Assembly: GCF_900107775.1 (NCBI RefSeq)
Contig: NZ_FNRF01000002.1
Span: 437,129 to 501,128 of the forward strand
DNA from: Xylanibacter ruminicola
Lineage (GTDB): Bacteria > Bacteroidota > Bacteroidia > Bacteroidales > Bacteroidaceae
Length of the DNA stretch: 64,000 bases
Reading direction: 5' to 3'
Below, in pieces: positions 6,459 to 13,898 of the stretch (the stretch's first letter is position 1; every line of letters begins with the position of its first letter). The notes beneath the pieces were generated by a model. The model saw only the letters and a program-made list of their open reading frames with translations. It was not told the DNA's origin and did not search any database. Made by a program: the position numbers and the translations under genes.

Positions 6459-8297
6459 ATGAGAGAAGAAAACAGAAAAGTGAACAAAAAAAAATTATCG
6501 GAGTATATTGCAGAATCAGCGAATATCTCTCAGAAAAAGGCGAAAACTGTTTTAAACAAAATTTTGTCTTTAATTAAAGAAGAACTTGTTGATAGCAAGA
6601 AATCTTCTCTGCCCCAAATAGGTTCTTTTATTGTCAAAGAAAAGAAAGGAAGAAGATATAAGAACATTAGAACTGGAGACATCAAGTATTCGCTACCAAG
6701 ACCGGCTATTGTGTTTCGGCCCAGTTCCTCACTTTTGAACATTCTCAATATAAAGGAAACTGTAACCCCCAAAACCACTGCGAATAAACCTACAGAAAAG
6801 AAGACACCATATTATATAGAAGATGGAACAGGCTGCAAGGTTTATTATTCGAAGCCAAATCCGGAACAAACAGATAATTTAAATATTAATTTCTCGCCAA
6901 TACATTCATTAGTTAATGAGAAGGACTTCCCCATTGTATTAATGCCTCAGAAAAACTCATACTTGAAACTACCACGTGAAGGAAGATCAGATGCGAGGGG
7001 ATATAAAGAAAAGGATTTTCTCAATGAACTTCAAAAAGCCGATTTGCCTATATCCATTAGTGTTGATAAACATTTGTCCATATTAGGAAGAACTTTACCG
7101 TACGAACCTGATTTTGTATTATACGATAAAGGCTTAAACTTATATATTGACGTCGAAATCGATGAGCCTTACGATGGATATTCAAGGACACCAACTCATA
7201 TTTCAAATGGTACAGATAGAATTAGAGACCAGTTCTTTATTGATAGCGGTTGGGTAGTCATACGGTTTTCAGAGCATCAAATCCACACAAATCCAACGGG
7301 TTGTGTATCGACAATCAGGTATATCGTTGACTCATTGCGAGATAATGTGCACAATGCCAAGATGTCCAATAGTGTTGTTCATGAAGAAAAATGGGATTCT
7401 GTTCAGGCCATCATTTGGGAAAGGAATCTATATCGTGAAAATTATTTAGGAATACAATCATTTGAGAAGATTATTCGTAATCTTAAGGTCATCTGTTTGG
7501 ATAAATCAGATAAGATTGAGACCAATTTGTCAAGACCCTCAATACACGAAAATTTAACGAAGCCAAAGAGTAATAATAAAAATCAGATTCAATTTGACGA
7601 TAGAAATCACACCTATTATCCCAAGAAGGATCCTAGTGGCAACTCGGACTATATTTCAGTTACAACACTCATAGAAGAATTCTTTCCTCATTTTGATGTT
7701 GATGCATATATCGTAAAGAAAATGCAAGATACTGGGAAAACAAGAGAGGAAATTGAAAAAGAACTACGAGAGCCATCAGAAAGAGGAACAACAATGCATG
7801 CAGAGATTGAGAAATGCCTCAAAGGAAAGAGTTATGATGGCAGTTCTCTAGAATTGCAGATGTTCAAGAGGTTTTATGATGATCGTATAATCCCTCAGAA
7901 ACTTACTTTTGCTGATGCTGAAAAAGTAATTGAATTGCCTGAACATAATATTGCAGGAACCGTTGATGCTCTTTTTAAAAAGTCCAATGGAGATTATGTG
8001 ATGATTGATTGGAAGAGAAGTAAGCATTTGATTATTGATGGCTATCCTAGAAAATATGGGTTCGGAAGAGGCTTATCTGTTCTGTCTCACTTAGATAATT
8101 CCAGTTATTACAAATATGAGATGCAACAGAGTTTTTATAAGTATATCCTTGAAAAAAGATATAACATGACAATATCATCCATGATATTAGTTGTTTTATA
8201 TCCAACATACGATAACTATTTCACTATTAAACTTTCTAATTATAGAGAGAAAGAAGTCAAAGAGATAATAGAAATACATGACAGAATGCTAAAATAA
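6459..8297 (+). CDS. HU domain fused to two PD-(D/E)XK-like nuclease domains
   Basis: Residues 1-95 are an HU/IHF DNA-binding domain, with the flanking-arm signature IGSFIVKEKKGRRYKN followed by RTGD. Residues about 175-300 look like a restriction-endonuclease fold: EPDFVLYD (216-223), VEIDEP (232-237) and a GWVVIRF strand. Residues about 380-612 are a RecB/Cas4-type nuclease with H447 in GTTMHAEIE, D503 in AGTVDAL, D517-W-K519 and a QQSFYKYIL helix. All expected catalytic positions of the last domain are present. The gene is 6 nt from the SF1 helicase gene, which suggests a joint nuclease-helicase machine. I do not know this three-domain order from any described system. Confidence 0.75.
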   Translation: MREENRKVNKKKLSEYIAESANISQKKAKTVLNKILSLIKEELVDSKKSSLPQIGSFIVKEKKGRRYKNIRTGDIKYSLPRPAIVFRPSSSLLNILNIKETVTPKTTANKPTEKKTPYYIEDGTGCKVYYSKPNPEQTDNLNINFSPIHSLVNEKDFPIVLMPQKNSYLKLPREGRSDARGYKEKDFLNELQKADLPISISVDKHLSILGRTLPYEPDFVLYDKGLNLYIDVEIDEPYDGYSRTPTHISNGTDRIRDQFFIDSGWVVIRFSEHQIHTNPTGCVSTIRYIVDSLRDNVHNAKMSNSVVHEEKWDSVQAIIWERNLYRENYLGIQSFEKIIRNLKVICLDKSDKIETNLSRPSIHENLTKPKSNNKNQIQFDDRNHTYYPKKDPSGNSDYISVTTLIEEFFPHFDVDAYIVKKMQDTGKTREEIEKELREPSERGTTMHAEIEKCLKGKSYDGSSLELQMFKRFYDDRIIPQKLTFADAEKVIELPEHNIAGTVDALFKKSNGDYVMIDWKRSKHLIIDGYPRKYGFGRGLSVLSHLDNSSYYKYEMQQSFYKYILEKRYNMTISSMILVVLYPTYDNYFTIKLSNYREKEVKEIIEIHDRMLK

Positions 8298-8303
8298 GAA
8301 AAT

Positions 8304-10148
8304 ATGGAACTAATTCAGAATTTATCAAATGCTATTGACCTTCAGCAAAAAAGACAAGATGAAGATTATTCGGAAATGGTAGCAAAGCCATTAGCTGAAC
8401 GAGTTGCCAAGGGTCACACCTTGACAAATCTCTCAATTAGCAAGATCGACTTTTATGATGGGATGCCAAATAGTTTCTGCCCACCGGTTTTTGGTAATCA
8501 AAAATTTATAGATAGAATTTATATTCATTGCAAAAATAATTGCTCTAGGTATAGAGAAGGAACCGCCCTTATGTTCAGCAATGGAAATCTTAATTTTAAG
8601 ATGGAACTGGAAACAGATAAGATTGATGATTTCATTTTGCATTCTGGCGACTTTGATGTTAAAAACAATATTTTAGATAGCACCAACTATCCCAAATCTG
8701 GGTGGGAGCTGAATGCTGTAAACCAAAATATAACCCAGAGATTGCTTAAAGCATCATGGCAACGTTTATATGACAATCCAGAATTGGCAAAGAAAATGGA
8801 AATGATGCTTAATGGGAATCTTTATAACGGTTACGATTCTCTTTCATTCTCCAGAGGAGATTTAAATGATTCACAAAATACAGCAGTAAGAAAGGCCTTA
8901 GGTTGCTCTCATTTCAGTATTATTCAAGGCCCTCCGGGAACAGGAAAGACATACACAATAGCGAAGTTGTGTGCAAAATTAGTAGAGCAAGGACTAAAAG
9001 TGTTTATTACAGGGCCAACACACACAGCCATAAATAATTGCTTGATTGCTGTTGCAAAGGATCTAAAAGATAAATCAAAAATCGTCAAGATTGGCGAGAA
9101 ATATCAAGCTGCCGAAATTCTTGATAATCCATGGATCACAAGGAAGACAAGATTATCATATTATAGTTATGTGGGGAATAATAATTTCAGCCAAATGGGC
9201 TTTGTCATTGGTGCCACTCCTTTTGCTTTGTGTTTTCCTGCTGCAAAAAAGTTAGAGGCTTGGAACTTTGATTATATTATTATTGATGAGGCTGCTCAAG
9301 TAAGTATGCCTTTAGCGCTGGCTGCTATGACATCCGGAAAGAAGGTTATATTTGTAGGCGACCATATGCAACTTGATCCTATCATACCTAAAAATACGGA
9401 TAATTGGTTATTTGGATCCAGCGTTTTTAAGAGAATGGTAGATTTGTATCCTGATCAAGTCGTCCTATTAAACCAGTCATATAGACTAAATAAAAACTTG
9501 ATAGATATACCAAATCAGTTGTTTTATGCTGGTAAGATTAGTTCATGTTGCCCTATCAAAGATGATTTTAAAGACTTTTTATGCAGAAGTCATCCGGAAA
9601 TAATAAATCATTCCTCAAATGAGTTGCTAATCATTCATCATGACTTTGGTGCATTGGGACGTTCTCCCTTTGAAGCAGAGATGATTGCCGATATGGTTCT
9701 GGATTTGCTTTATAATGGTGTCAATCTTGATCATATTGGTATTATTAGTCCATATCGAGCACAAATACGTGAAATAAAAAGGGCTCTTGTTGAAAAGAAT
9801 GTTTTGAATGAAGATAATCTGGATTCTATTTTTGTTGATACTGTTGAAAGAATGCAGGGACAGGAAAAGGATTATATCTTCTTCAGCCTAGCCAACTGCA
9901 ATCCTGAAGAAGTTGAAGATCGTCTGGATTTCTTCTATAGCCCTAACAGATTGAATGTGGCTATTACTCGTGCTCACATAAAATGCATAACTCTGACGAA
10001 TGAAAAAATCTTCAAGATTTGTAGAGAACGAATAGGACTACCTGGCATTCCTGAAGATTTGAAAAAAGGAATGAAAGCATTTCTTGACTTTGAGGAACTA
10101 TCTACAAAGATAGAAATTGAGGATGAAAATGTAACAACTGGATGGTAA
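8304..10148 (+). CDS. UPF1/Dna2-like superfamily 1 helicase
   Basis: The protein has 614 residues. The N-terminal 190 resemble the accessory region before the motor in UPF1/Dna2-type enzymes. Motor motifs are complete: Walker A GPPGTGKT (about 209-216), GPTHTAINN (Ia), IIIDEAAQ (about 325-331), VGDHMQLDP (III), LNQSYRLN (IV), DTVERMQGQEKD (V) and LNVAITRAH (VI). It lacks its own nuclease domain; the preceding gene supplies one, so the two look like a split Dna2 or AddAB-like pair. It should unwind DNA or RNA with 5'-3' polarity if it behaves like its relatives. Third gene of unit 1. Confidence 0.85.
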   Translation: MELIQNLSNAIDLQQKRQDEDYSEMVAKPLAERVAKGHTLTNLSISKIDFYDGMPNSFCPPVFGNQKFIDRIYIHCKNNCSRYREGTALMFSNGNLNFKMELETDKIDDFILHSGDFDVKNNILDSTNYPKSGWELNAVNQNITQRLLKASWQRLYDNPELAKKMEMMLNGNLYNGYDSLSFSRGDLNDSQNTAVRKALGCSHFSIIQGPPGTGKTYTIAKLCAKLVEQGLKVFITGPTHTAINNCLIAVAKDLKDKSKIVKIGEKYQAAEILDNPWITRKTRLSYYSYVGNNNFSQMGFVIGATPFALCFPAAKKLEAWNFDYIIIDEAAQVSMPLALAAMTSGKKVIFVGDHMQLDPIIPKNTDNWLFGSSVFKRMVDLYPDQVVLLNQSYRLNKNLIDIPNQLFYAGKISSCCPIKDDFKDFLCRSHPEIINHSSNELLIIHHDFGALGRSPFEAEMIADMVLDLLYNGVNLDHIGIISPYRAQIREIKRALVEKNVLNEDNLDSIFVDTVERMQGQEKDYIFFSLANCNPEEVEDRLDFFYSPNRLNVAITRAHIKCITLTNEKIFKICRERIGLPGIPEDLKKGMKAFLDFEELSTKIEIEDENVTTGW

Positions 10149-10164
10149 AATAATTTAGAGTTAT

Positions 10165-11370
10165 ATGAGTGTAGTCTCTTATTATTACGAAGATTTAGGC
10201 CTTTCCTGCCTATGGTGTAAGATGAATTTGCGTGCAGAAACGAGTTCTGACACGGGTGTACCCTGCGATTTCAAATGGGCACAAAGATATGCAAATTTTG
10301 AAGATGAAAGGAATAGAGAGTGGACTACGTCGGAAATGACGCTAAGTGCTTTCGTTGCTCTTCACGGCCAGTGTAAACCTATGCAGTTTACCACCTTGCA
10401 GGGTGTTGTTAGGCATAGTATTGATGCAGAGGATGGCGCATCTGCTTTGTTTAGTATAGAACTGGAAGGTATATTAATAGAGTCGAAAGTAAATGGGGAT
10501 AGATTTCAAGTTGATCAAAGCAGGCTAAAAATTCGCGGCTATAAGAACAAGCATACCATGACCGAATCTTTTCTGGCTTACTATAATAGTAAAGCTGACC
10601 AAAACGCCATAGCACATGATGGCGCTATAGGCTTACCTTCGTTAGCTGAATGGAAAGAACTTTTTGATAAGTGTATTTGGGAATGGGGAACGTTGATTGG
10701 CTTGAATGGTTACAAAATTACTGGTCCAAATGGTCATCATATATTTCTTCCTGCACTAGGCCATGTAATCGATGAAAAGAGATGCGAATTTAATCTGATT
10801 GGGGAATATTGGGTAAATGATTTCACAACCATTAAATTCACTAAGGATGAAAAATATATCGATGTTGGAGATACATTATCAAGATATTCTAGATTTGTAT
10901 ACCGCGATTTTGTCGAAACTAAGAGACCTTATGCAAAACCAATTGAGAGATTGAAAACAAAAGTGGGCGATCAGGCTCTGGAGGAGATAACATTTGTATC
11001 AACAAGGCATCAACGCTATGAATGTGAAATACCCGTGATGGGAATCCAAAACTGCATCAGAATCATCAGTGTGTTGAAGAATACAGATGGCTGTGAAGGT
11101 TATATGATAAACCCTGGTGACGGATATATCGTAAGAATTTTCAATAATGATACTGGACGGCCAAACATGTCTGATAAGCCAATGAGGTTAATTAGAAAAA
11201 CAACTGAAATTGTAGAACTGCGTGGCTTCCCTATAAAAGCTATGTCACCTTTCGGATGGCAAGAAGTAGATAATAGTTGCTATGGTATAACTATACACTA
11301 TCAAAATCAGCAAATCGTAGAATGCAATTTCTATATGTACGATCGAGGTGTACGAATAGAATATATGTAA
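10165..11370 (+). CDS. Protein with a Fib_succ_major-like domain, unknown function
   Basis: The product has 401 residues and no signal peptide. The centre (about 175-250) carries the pattern CIWEWGT, NGYKITGPNG, IFLPALGH and GEYW. This closely follows the Fibrobacter succinogenes major paralogous (FGE-sulfatase-like) domain, which is usually found in exported lipoproteins. The N-terminal third and the C-terminal third (ending in an MYDRGVRIEY strand) are uncharacterised; I recall similar C-terminal segments in other Bacteroidales proteins. It is the last gene of unit 1, 16 nt after the helicase. An internal copy of a normally secreted domain suggests recruitment for target or ligand binding, which is inference. 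Confidence 0.5.
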   Translation: MSVVSYYYEDLGLSCLWCKMNLRAETSSDTGVPCDFKWAQRYANFEDERNREWTTSEMTLSAFVALHGQCKPMQFTTLQGVVRHSIDAEDGASALFSIELEGILIESKVNGDRFQVDQSRLKIRGYKNKHTMTESFLAYYNSKADQNAIAHDGAIGLPSLAEWKELFDKCIWEWGTLIGLNGYKITGPNGHHIFLPALGHVIDEKRCEFNLIGEYWVNDFTTIKFTKDEKYIDVGDTLSRYSRFVYRDFVETKRPYAKPIERLKTKVGDQALEEITFVSTRHQRYECEIPVMGIQNCIRIISVLKNTDGCEGYMINPGDGYIVRIFNNDTGRPNMSDKPMRLIRKTTEIVELRGFPIKAMSPFGWQEVDNSCYGITIHYQNQQIVECNFYMYDRGVRIEYM

Positions 11371-11391
11371 GCTTCCTAAAATCTATATGAT

Positions 11392-11406
11392 TTGCAAGCC
11401 TTGCAA
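11392..11406. promoter_or_regulatory. Putative operator upstream of accessory unit 2
   Basis: TTGCAAG-C-CTTGCAA is a perfect 7-bp inverted repeat with a 1-nt centre. It ends 11 nt before the -33 box, and a matching site precedes unit 1. Confidence 0.6.
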
Positions 11407-11417
11407 ATAAAAAACGC

Positions 11418-11448
11418 TTGGTGGCTTCTATTATTTGTAGTATCTTTG
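11418..11448 (+). promoter_or_regulatory. Promoter of accessory unit 2
   Basis: TTG (11418-11420) and TATCTTTG (11441-11448) are 20 nt apart. A leader of about 25 nt precedes the ATG at 11479. Confidence 0.8.
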
Positions 11449-11478
11449 CCGCAACAAAACATTAAATAGTAGAACAAT

Positions 11479-11760
11479 ATGGCAGCGTATTTTGATTTTG
11501 TATGCAAAAAATGCGGATGGGCAATAACAGCCCCTGCAGAGGGAGGTGATGTTAATATGGATAGTTTCGTAGTCTATTTCAAATGTCTTGATTGCAAGAA
11601 AGTCTTCGGTCGATGTTATGATATGGGAGTTGTTTACGTGGAACCAGGAACCTGCACAAAATGCGGAAGTACCCATACGATTGAATGGAAGCCTTCTGAT
11701 GGTTGCCCAGAATGTGGTGGTGAACTTGAAAATCAAGGTGTTTTGTGTTGGGAAGATTAA
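11479..11760 (+). CDS. Small zinc-ribbon protein
   Basis: The 93-residue protein has four CxxC knuckles (CKKC, CLDC, CTKC, CPEC), enough for two zinc ribbons. The rest is hydrophilic with no membrane segment. It opens unit 2 and is followed after 11 nt by the DUF3127 gene. Zinc ribbons of this size commonly bind nucleic acid or partner proteins. No specific family was recognised. Confidence 0.6.
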   Translation: MAAYFDFVCKKCGWAITAPAEGGDVNMDSFVVYFKCLDCKKVFGRCYDMGVVYVEPGTCTKCGSTHTIEWKPSDGCPECGGELENQGVLCWED

Positions 11761-11771
11761 TCAGATAGAAT

Positions 11772-12155
11772 ATGGAATTAACTGGAAGAATAATTGTCGT
11801 ACAAGAGGCAAAAAGTGGTACATCATCAAAGACGGGTAACCCATGGATGATGCAAGAGTATGTTATAGAAGTGCCAGGGCAATATCCAAGGCATTGTGCA
11901 TTTACAGTGTTTGGTGAGGATAGGATTAAGCAGTTGAATATCCAAATGGGTGAAGACCTGACTGTTCAATTCGATATCGATGCCAGAGAGTATAACGCTA
12001 AATGGTATAATGACTTTAGGGCATATAATGTGATACGAGGGCAGCAGATTCCACAGCCAGTACAGCCTGCGAAAGCTGATTTACCATTCTATCCAAATAA
12101 TGAATCTTTCCCATTTCAAGAGAATGGTGATGACGGAGGTGATTTGCCTTTTTAA
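11772..12155 (+). CDS. DUF3127 OB-fold protein with SSB-like acidic tip
   Basis: This 127-residue protein matches DUF3127: ELTGRIIVVQEAKSGTSSK at the start, then NPWMMQEYVIE and AREYNAKWYNDFRAYNV. The fold is expected to be OB, like single-stranded DNA-binding proteins. The C-terminus (NGDDGGDLPF) copies the acidic peptide with which bacterial SSB recruits repair and replication enzymes. The chromosomal SSB at 47123-47485 lacks such a tip. It is 5 nt before the DnaB-like gene. The likely role is an ssDNA-binding platform for the module's nuclease, helicase or ATPase; this is inferred. Confidence 0.75.
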   Translation: MELTGRIIVVQEAKSGTSSKTGNPWMMQEYVIEVPGQYPRHCAFTVFGEDRIKQLNIQMGEDLTVQFDIDAREYNAKWYNDFRAYNVIRGQQIPQPVQPAKADLPFYPNNESFPFQENGDDGGDLPF

Positions 12156-12160
12156 AGCCC

Positions 12161-13042
12161 ATGGAAATAGAAAATACTCATATAAGTAAAGTGATGGGCG
12201 GATATCGTGAGACTACTGGCAAAGACATCATTGCAACGGGCATTGCCGAATTAGACAAGCAGATTGAAGGCTTTGGGATGGGTGAACTTGTAACATTGCT
12301 GGGATATCCTGGTGATGACAAAATGAATGCAGCCATTCGTATTATGAGTTATCAGGCTGTTGATAATGGCAACTCGTCTGCTTACTTTTGCACAAGGGAA
12401 ACTCCAGAGATTATCGCTCGCAGACTATTATGTTATCGTTGTAGTACGCTACCTAATCGGATGCTTGAATATGAAATGTTAGGTGAACCGCATGAATGGA
12501 AACAATGGATGGATGAAAACAAGCAAAAAGTGCAAACATCGCCAGTATATTTGTACCCAAACGAGCGTTTGTCTATTGATGATATTTGCGAGCAATGCTG
12601 TTTGTATGCCAAGAGTGGTGTAAAAGTATTTTATATATATATCGACAATGAAGCCATTAAGGATAATGCAGTATGCAAACTAAAAGCGTTAGTCAGCAGG
12701 TTATATATTGCTATTGTACTTATGATAGATGTGATAGGAACGCGTTATGGTATTGACGATCAACAACCTTGCCTCCAAGACTTGTCTTGGTGTCAATTAG
12801 ACGAATATAGCGATATGGTTATCGGATTCTTGAACTGCGACTCTTTTGGCTATGTCAGTGAAGAGGGTATAGATATAAAAGGAAAGATGAGAATCAAGGT
12901 GGTAAAGGACAGGCACAACAAGCAACACGCCCATTTCTATCTCAATTACTTGGGGTTTATTATGAAACAGTTTGCAGAGCCACCGACTATATCTGATTCT
13001 TCTAGACAAATAATAGAAGATTTTTACACTCCTTTTGAATGA
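12161..13042 (+). CDS. DnaB/RecA-like ATPase with degenerate P-loop
   Basis: The 293-residue product aligns by eye with the RecA-fold C-terminal domain of DnaB: TGIAELDKQIEGFGMGELVTLLG, then a P-loop position reading GYPGDDKM (residues 48-55). Lys54 is kept but the GK[TS] context is lost. VFYIYIDNE is a Walker B-like strand and KVVKDRHNK recalls the DnaB arginine-finger region. It has no DnaB N-terminal domain. It probably binds nucleotide weakly or not at all and may be a structural partner. It is the third gene of unit 2; its stop overlaps a 32-codon ORF by 4 nt. Confidence 0.6.
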   Translation: MEIENTHISKVMGGYRETTGKDIIATGIAELDKQIEGFGMGELVTLLGYPGDDKMNAAIRIMSYQAVDNGNSSAYFCTRETPEIIARRLLCYRCSTLPNRMLEYEMLGEPHEWKQWMDENKQKVQTSPVYLYPNERLSIDDICEQCCLYAKSGVKVFYIYIDNEAIKDNAVCKLKALVSRLYIAIVLMIDVIGTRYGIDDQQPCLQDLSWCQLDEYSDMVIGFLNCDSFGYVSEEGIDIKGKMRIKVVKDRHNKQHAHFYLNYLGFIMKQFAEPPTISDSSRQIIEDFYTPFE

Positions 13043-13137
13043 GAATTGTAAAGAACGCCCTTTGTAATAGCATAATTCATGAAGGTGCAAGATATAATAG
13101 AATTAAAAGTTCTGTATTCGACAAATTATTATGGTAA
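13039..13137 (+). CDS. Mini-ORF coupled to the DnaB-like gene
   Basis: A 32-residue frame (MRIVKNALCNSIIHEG..., ending FDKLLW) starts at an ATGA overlap with the preceding stop and ends inside the start of the next mini-ORF. The chain of overlaps is the only support for translation. It could be the upstream half of a frameshifted gene continued at 13131. No family was recognised. Confidence 0.25.
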   Translation: MRIVKNALCNSIIHEGARYNRIKSSVFDKLLW

Positions 13138-13238
13138 TAGGACGTAGCCTAATACGCACTTTTCTGGCTGGTGCCACAAAAGATGCCGCAGTTAGTTCAA
13201 GAGCGTTGAGCAAACTCGAAAGAAAAAGATGTGAATAG
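13131..13238 (+). CDS. Mini-ORF, intact relative of the remnant at 4832-4946
   Basis: A 35-residue basic peptide reading GRSLIRTFLAGATKDAAVSS then RALSKLERKRCE. Its DNA is repeated in inverted and broken form at the other edge of the island, so both are likely copies of one small gene. Whether it is expressed is unknown. Confidence 0.3.
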   Translation: MVIGRSLIRTFLAGATKDAAVSSRALSKLERKRCE

Positions 13239-13240
13239 AT

Positions 13241-13326
13241 TTGATTCTTTCGAGAAGAATGATTACCTTTGCACCCGATGATGAGCCATAGTACGGCTGG
13301 TGGCTCACCGTCGGGTGTTCTTTGAT
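13241..13326 (+). ncRNA. Candidate small RNA: promoter followed at once by a strong hairpin
   Basis: TTG (13241-13243) and TACCTTTG (13264-13271) form a canonical promoter with a 20-nt spacer. From about 13272 the sequence CACCCGATGATGAGCC can pair over 16 positions (one wobble, one mismatch) with GGCTCACCGTCGGGTG, which ends at about 13318. The hairpin is followed by TTCTTT. No sizeable ORF follows on the plus strand, so a short structured RNA is the simplest reading. Confidence 0.4.
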
Positions 13327-13518
13327 GCAAATCATAGCAAAATGTGGAATTGAGTACGGTCTCCAATTCGTAACCCAGTTTTTCCTCAATCCCCTAGACT
13401 GCCTTTATACAAAGAAAAGCAAGAATTTTTTCCAAAGTTAGTACAATAATTTGTATTACCAAAAATTTACTACATTTATTTGTAGTAACGACAATTTTTT
13501 AATATATAGACCTAAAAA

Positions 13519-13561
13519 TAACACAATCCCCGCTTTACCATGATAGTAAAGCGGGGTTAGT
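13519..13561 (+). repeat. Flanking hairpin repeat, right copy
   Basis: This is the same 43-nt element as at 4772-4814, in direct orientation with three mismatches. It has an 11-bp perfect stem (13528-13538 and 13546-13556) and a 7-nt loop. It lies just beyond the stop of the minus-strand toxin gene at 13575. Confidence 0.7.
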
Positions 13562-13574
13562 ATTAGTGGGGATG

Positions 13575-13898
13575 TTATTTTATTCTTAAAATAAGCGTTT
13601 CGGGGTTCATCCTTACGTCCCAGATATCAACTACATGTACTGTGTCTGCTGCTTCGTCGTAGTAATGAATAAGTTTAAAACGGCGATTCATAAGATGTCT
13701 ACGACGATACAATACCGATTCGTTGGCCAACAGTTCTTCGGGGGGATATGATTCGGGGAATAACTTTACACGCTCTTCAAAAGCGGCTATTTCTGTTTTC
13801 CAACGTAAGGCTGTTGATTTTCCGAATTCTAAGTATGCATAGTTAATGTGCTTATCAAGCAGAATCAGCACATTTTCGTGCCAGATTATCTTAGCCAT
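13575..13898 (-). CDS. RelE/ParE-family toxin
   Basis: This 107-residue basic protein has the ParE/RelE plan: an N-terminal helix pair (HINYAYLEFGKSTALRWKTEI), an LLANESVLYRRR-HLMNRRFKLIHYY strand region and a terminal VVDIWDVRMNPETL strand. ATG 13898 was chosen over an upstream in-frame start because it gives the usual length and overlaps the antitoxin end by only 13 nt. Antitoxin-first order and overlap are typical of type II systems. The target (gyrase or ribosome-bound mRNA) cannot be told from sequence. Confidence 0.8.
   Translation of the reverse strand: MAKIIWHENVLILLDKHINYAYLEFGKSTALRWKTEIAAFEERVKLFPESYPPEELLANESVLYRRRHLMNRRFKLIHYYDEAADTVHVVDIWDVRMNPETLILRIK

Larger units (their letters stand above)
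13239..13574. other. Intergenic region at the right edge of the island
   Basis: Apart from the promoter-hairpin element and the right hairpin repeat, this stretch is very A+T-rich. It holds no convincing protein-coding frame; the minus-strand frames at 13103-13389 run through the hairpin and lack family features. Confidence 0.5.

Noticed and set aside
5107..13042. Integrated plasmid, ICE or prophage
   Set aside because: No integrase, relaxase, mobilisation, capsid or terminase gene was found in the block or within the window.
13103..13389. Minus-strand frames of 65-87 codons
   Set aside because: They run through the promoter-hairpin element, have no family features and no promoter.
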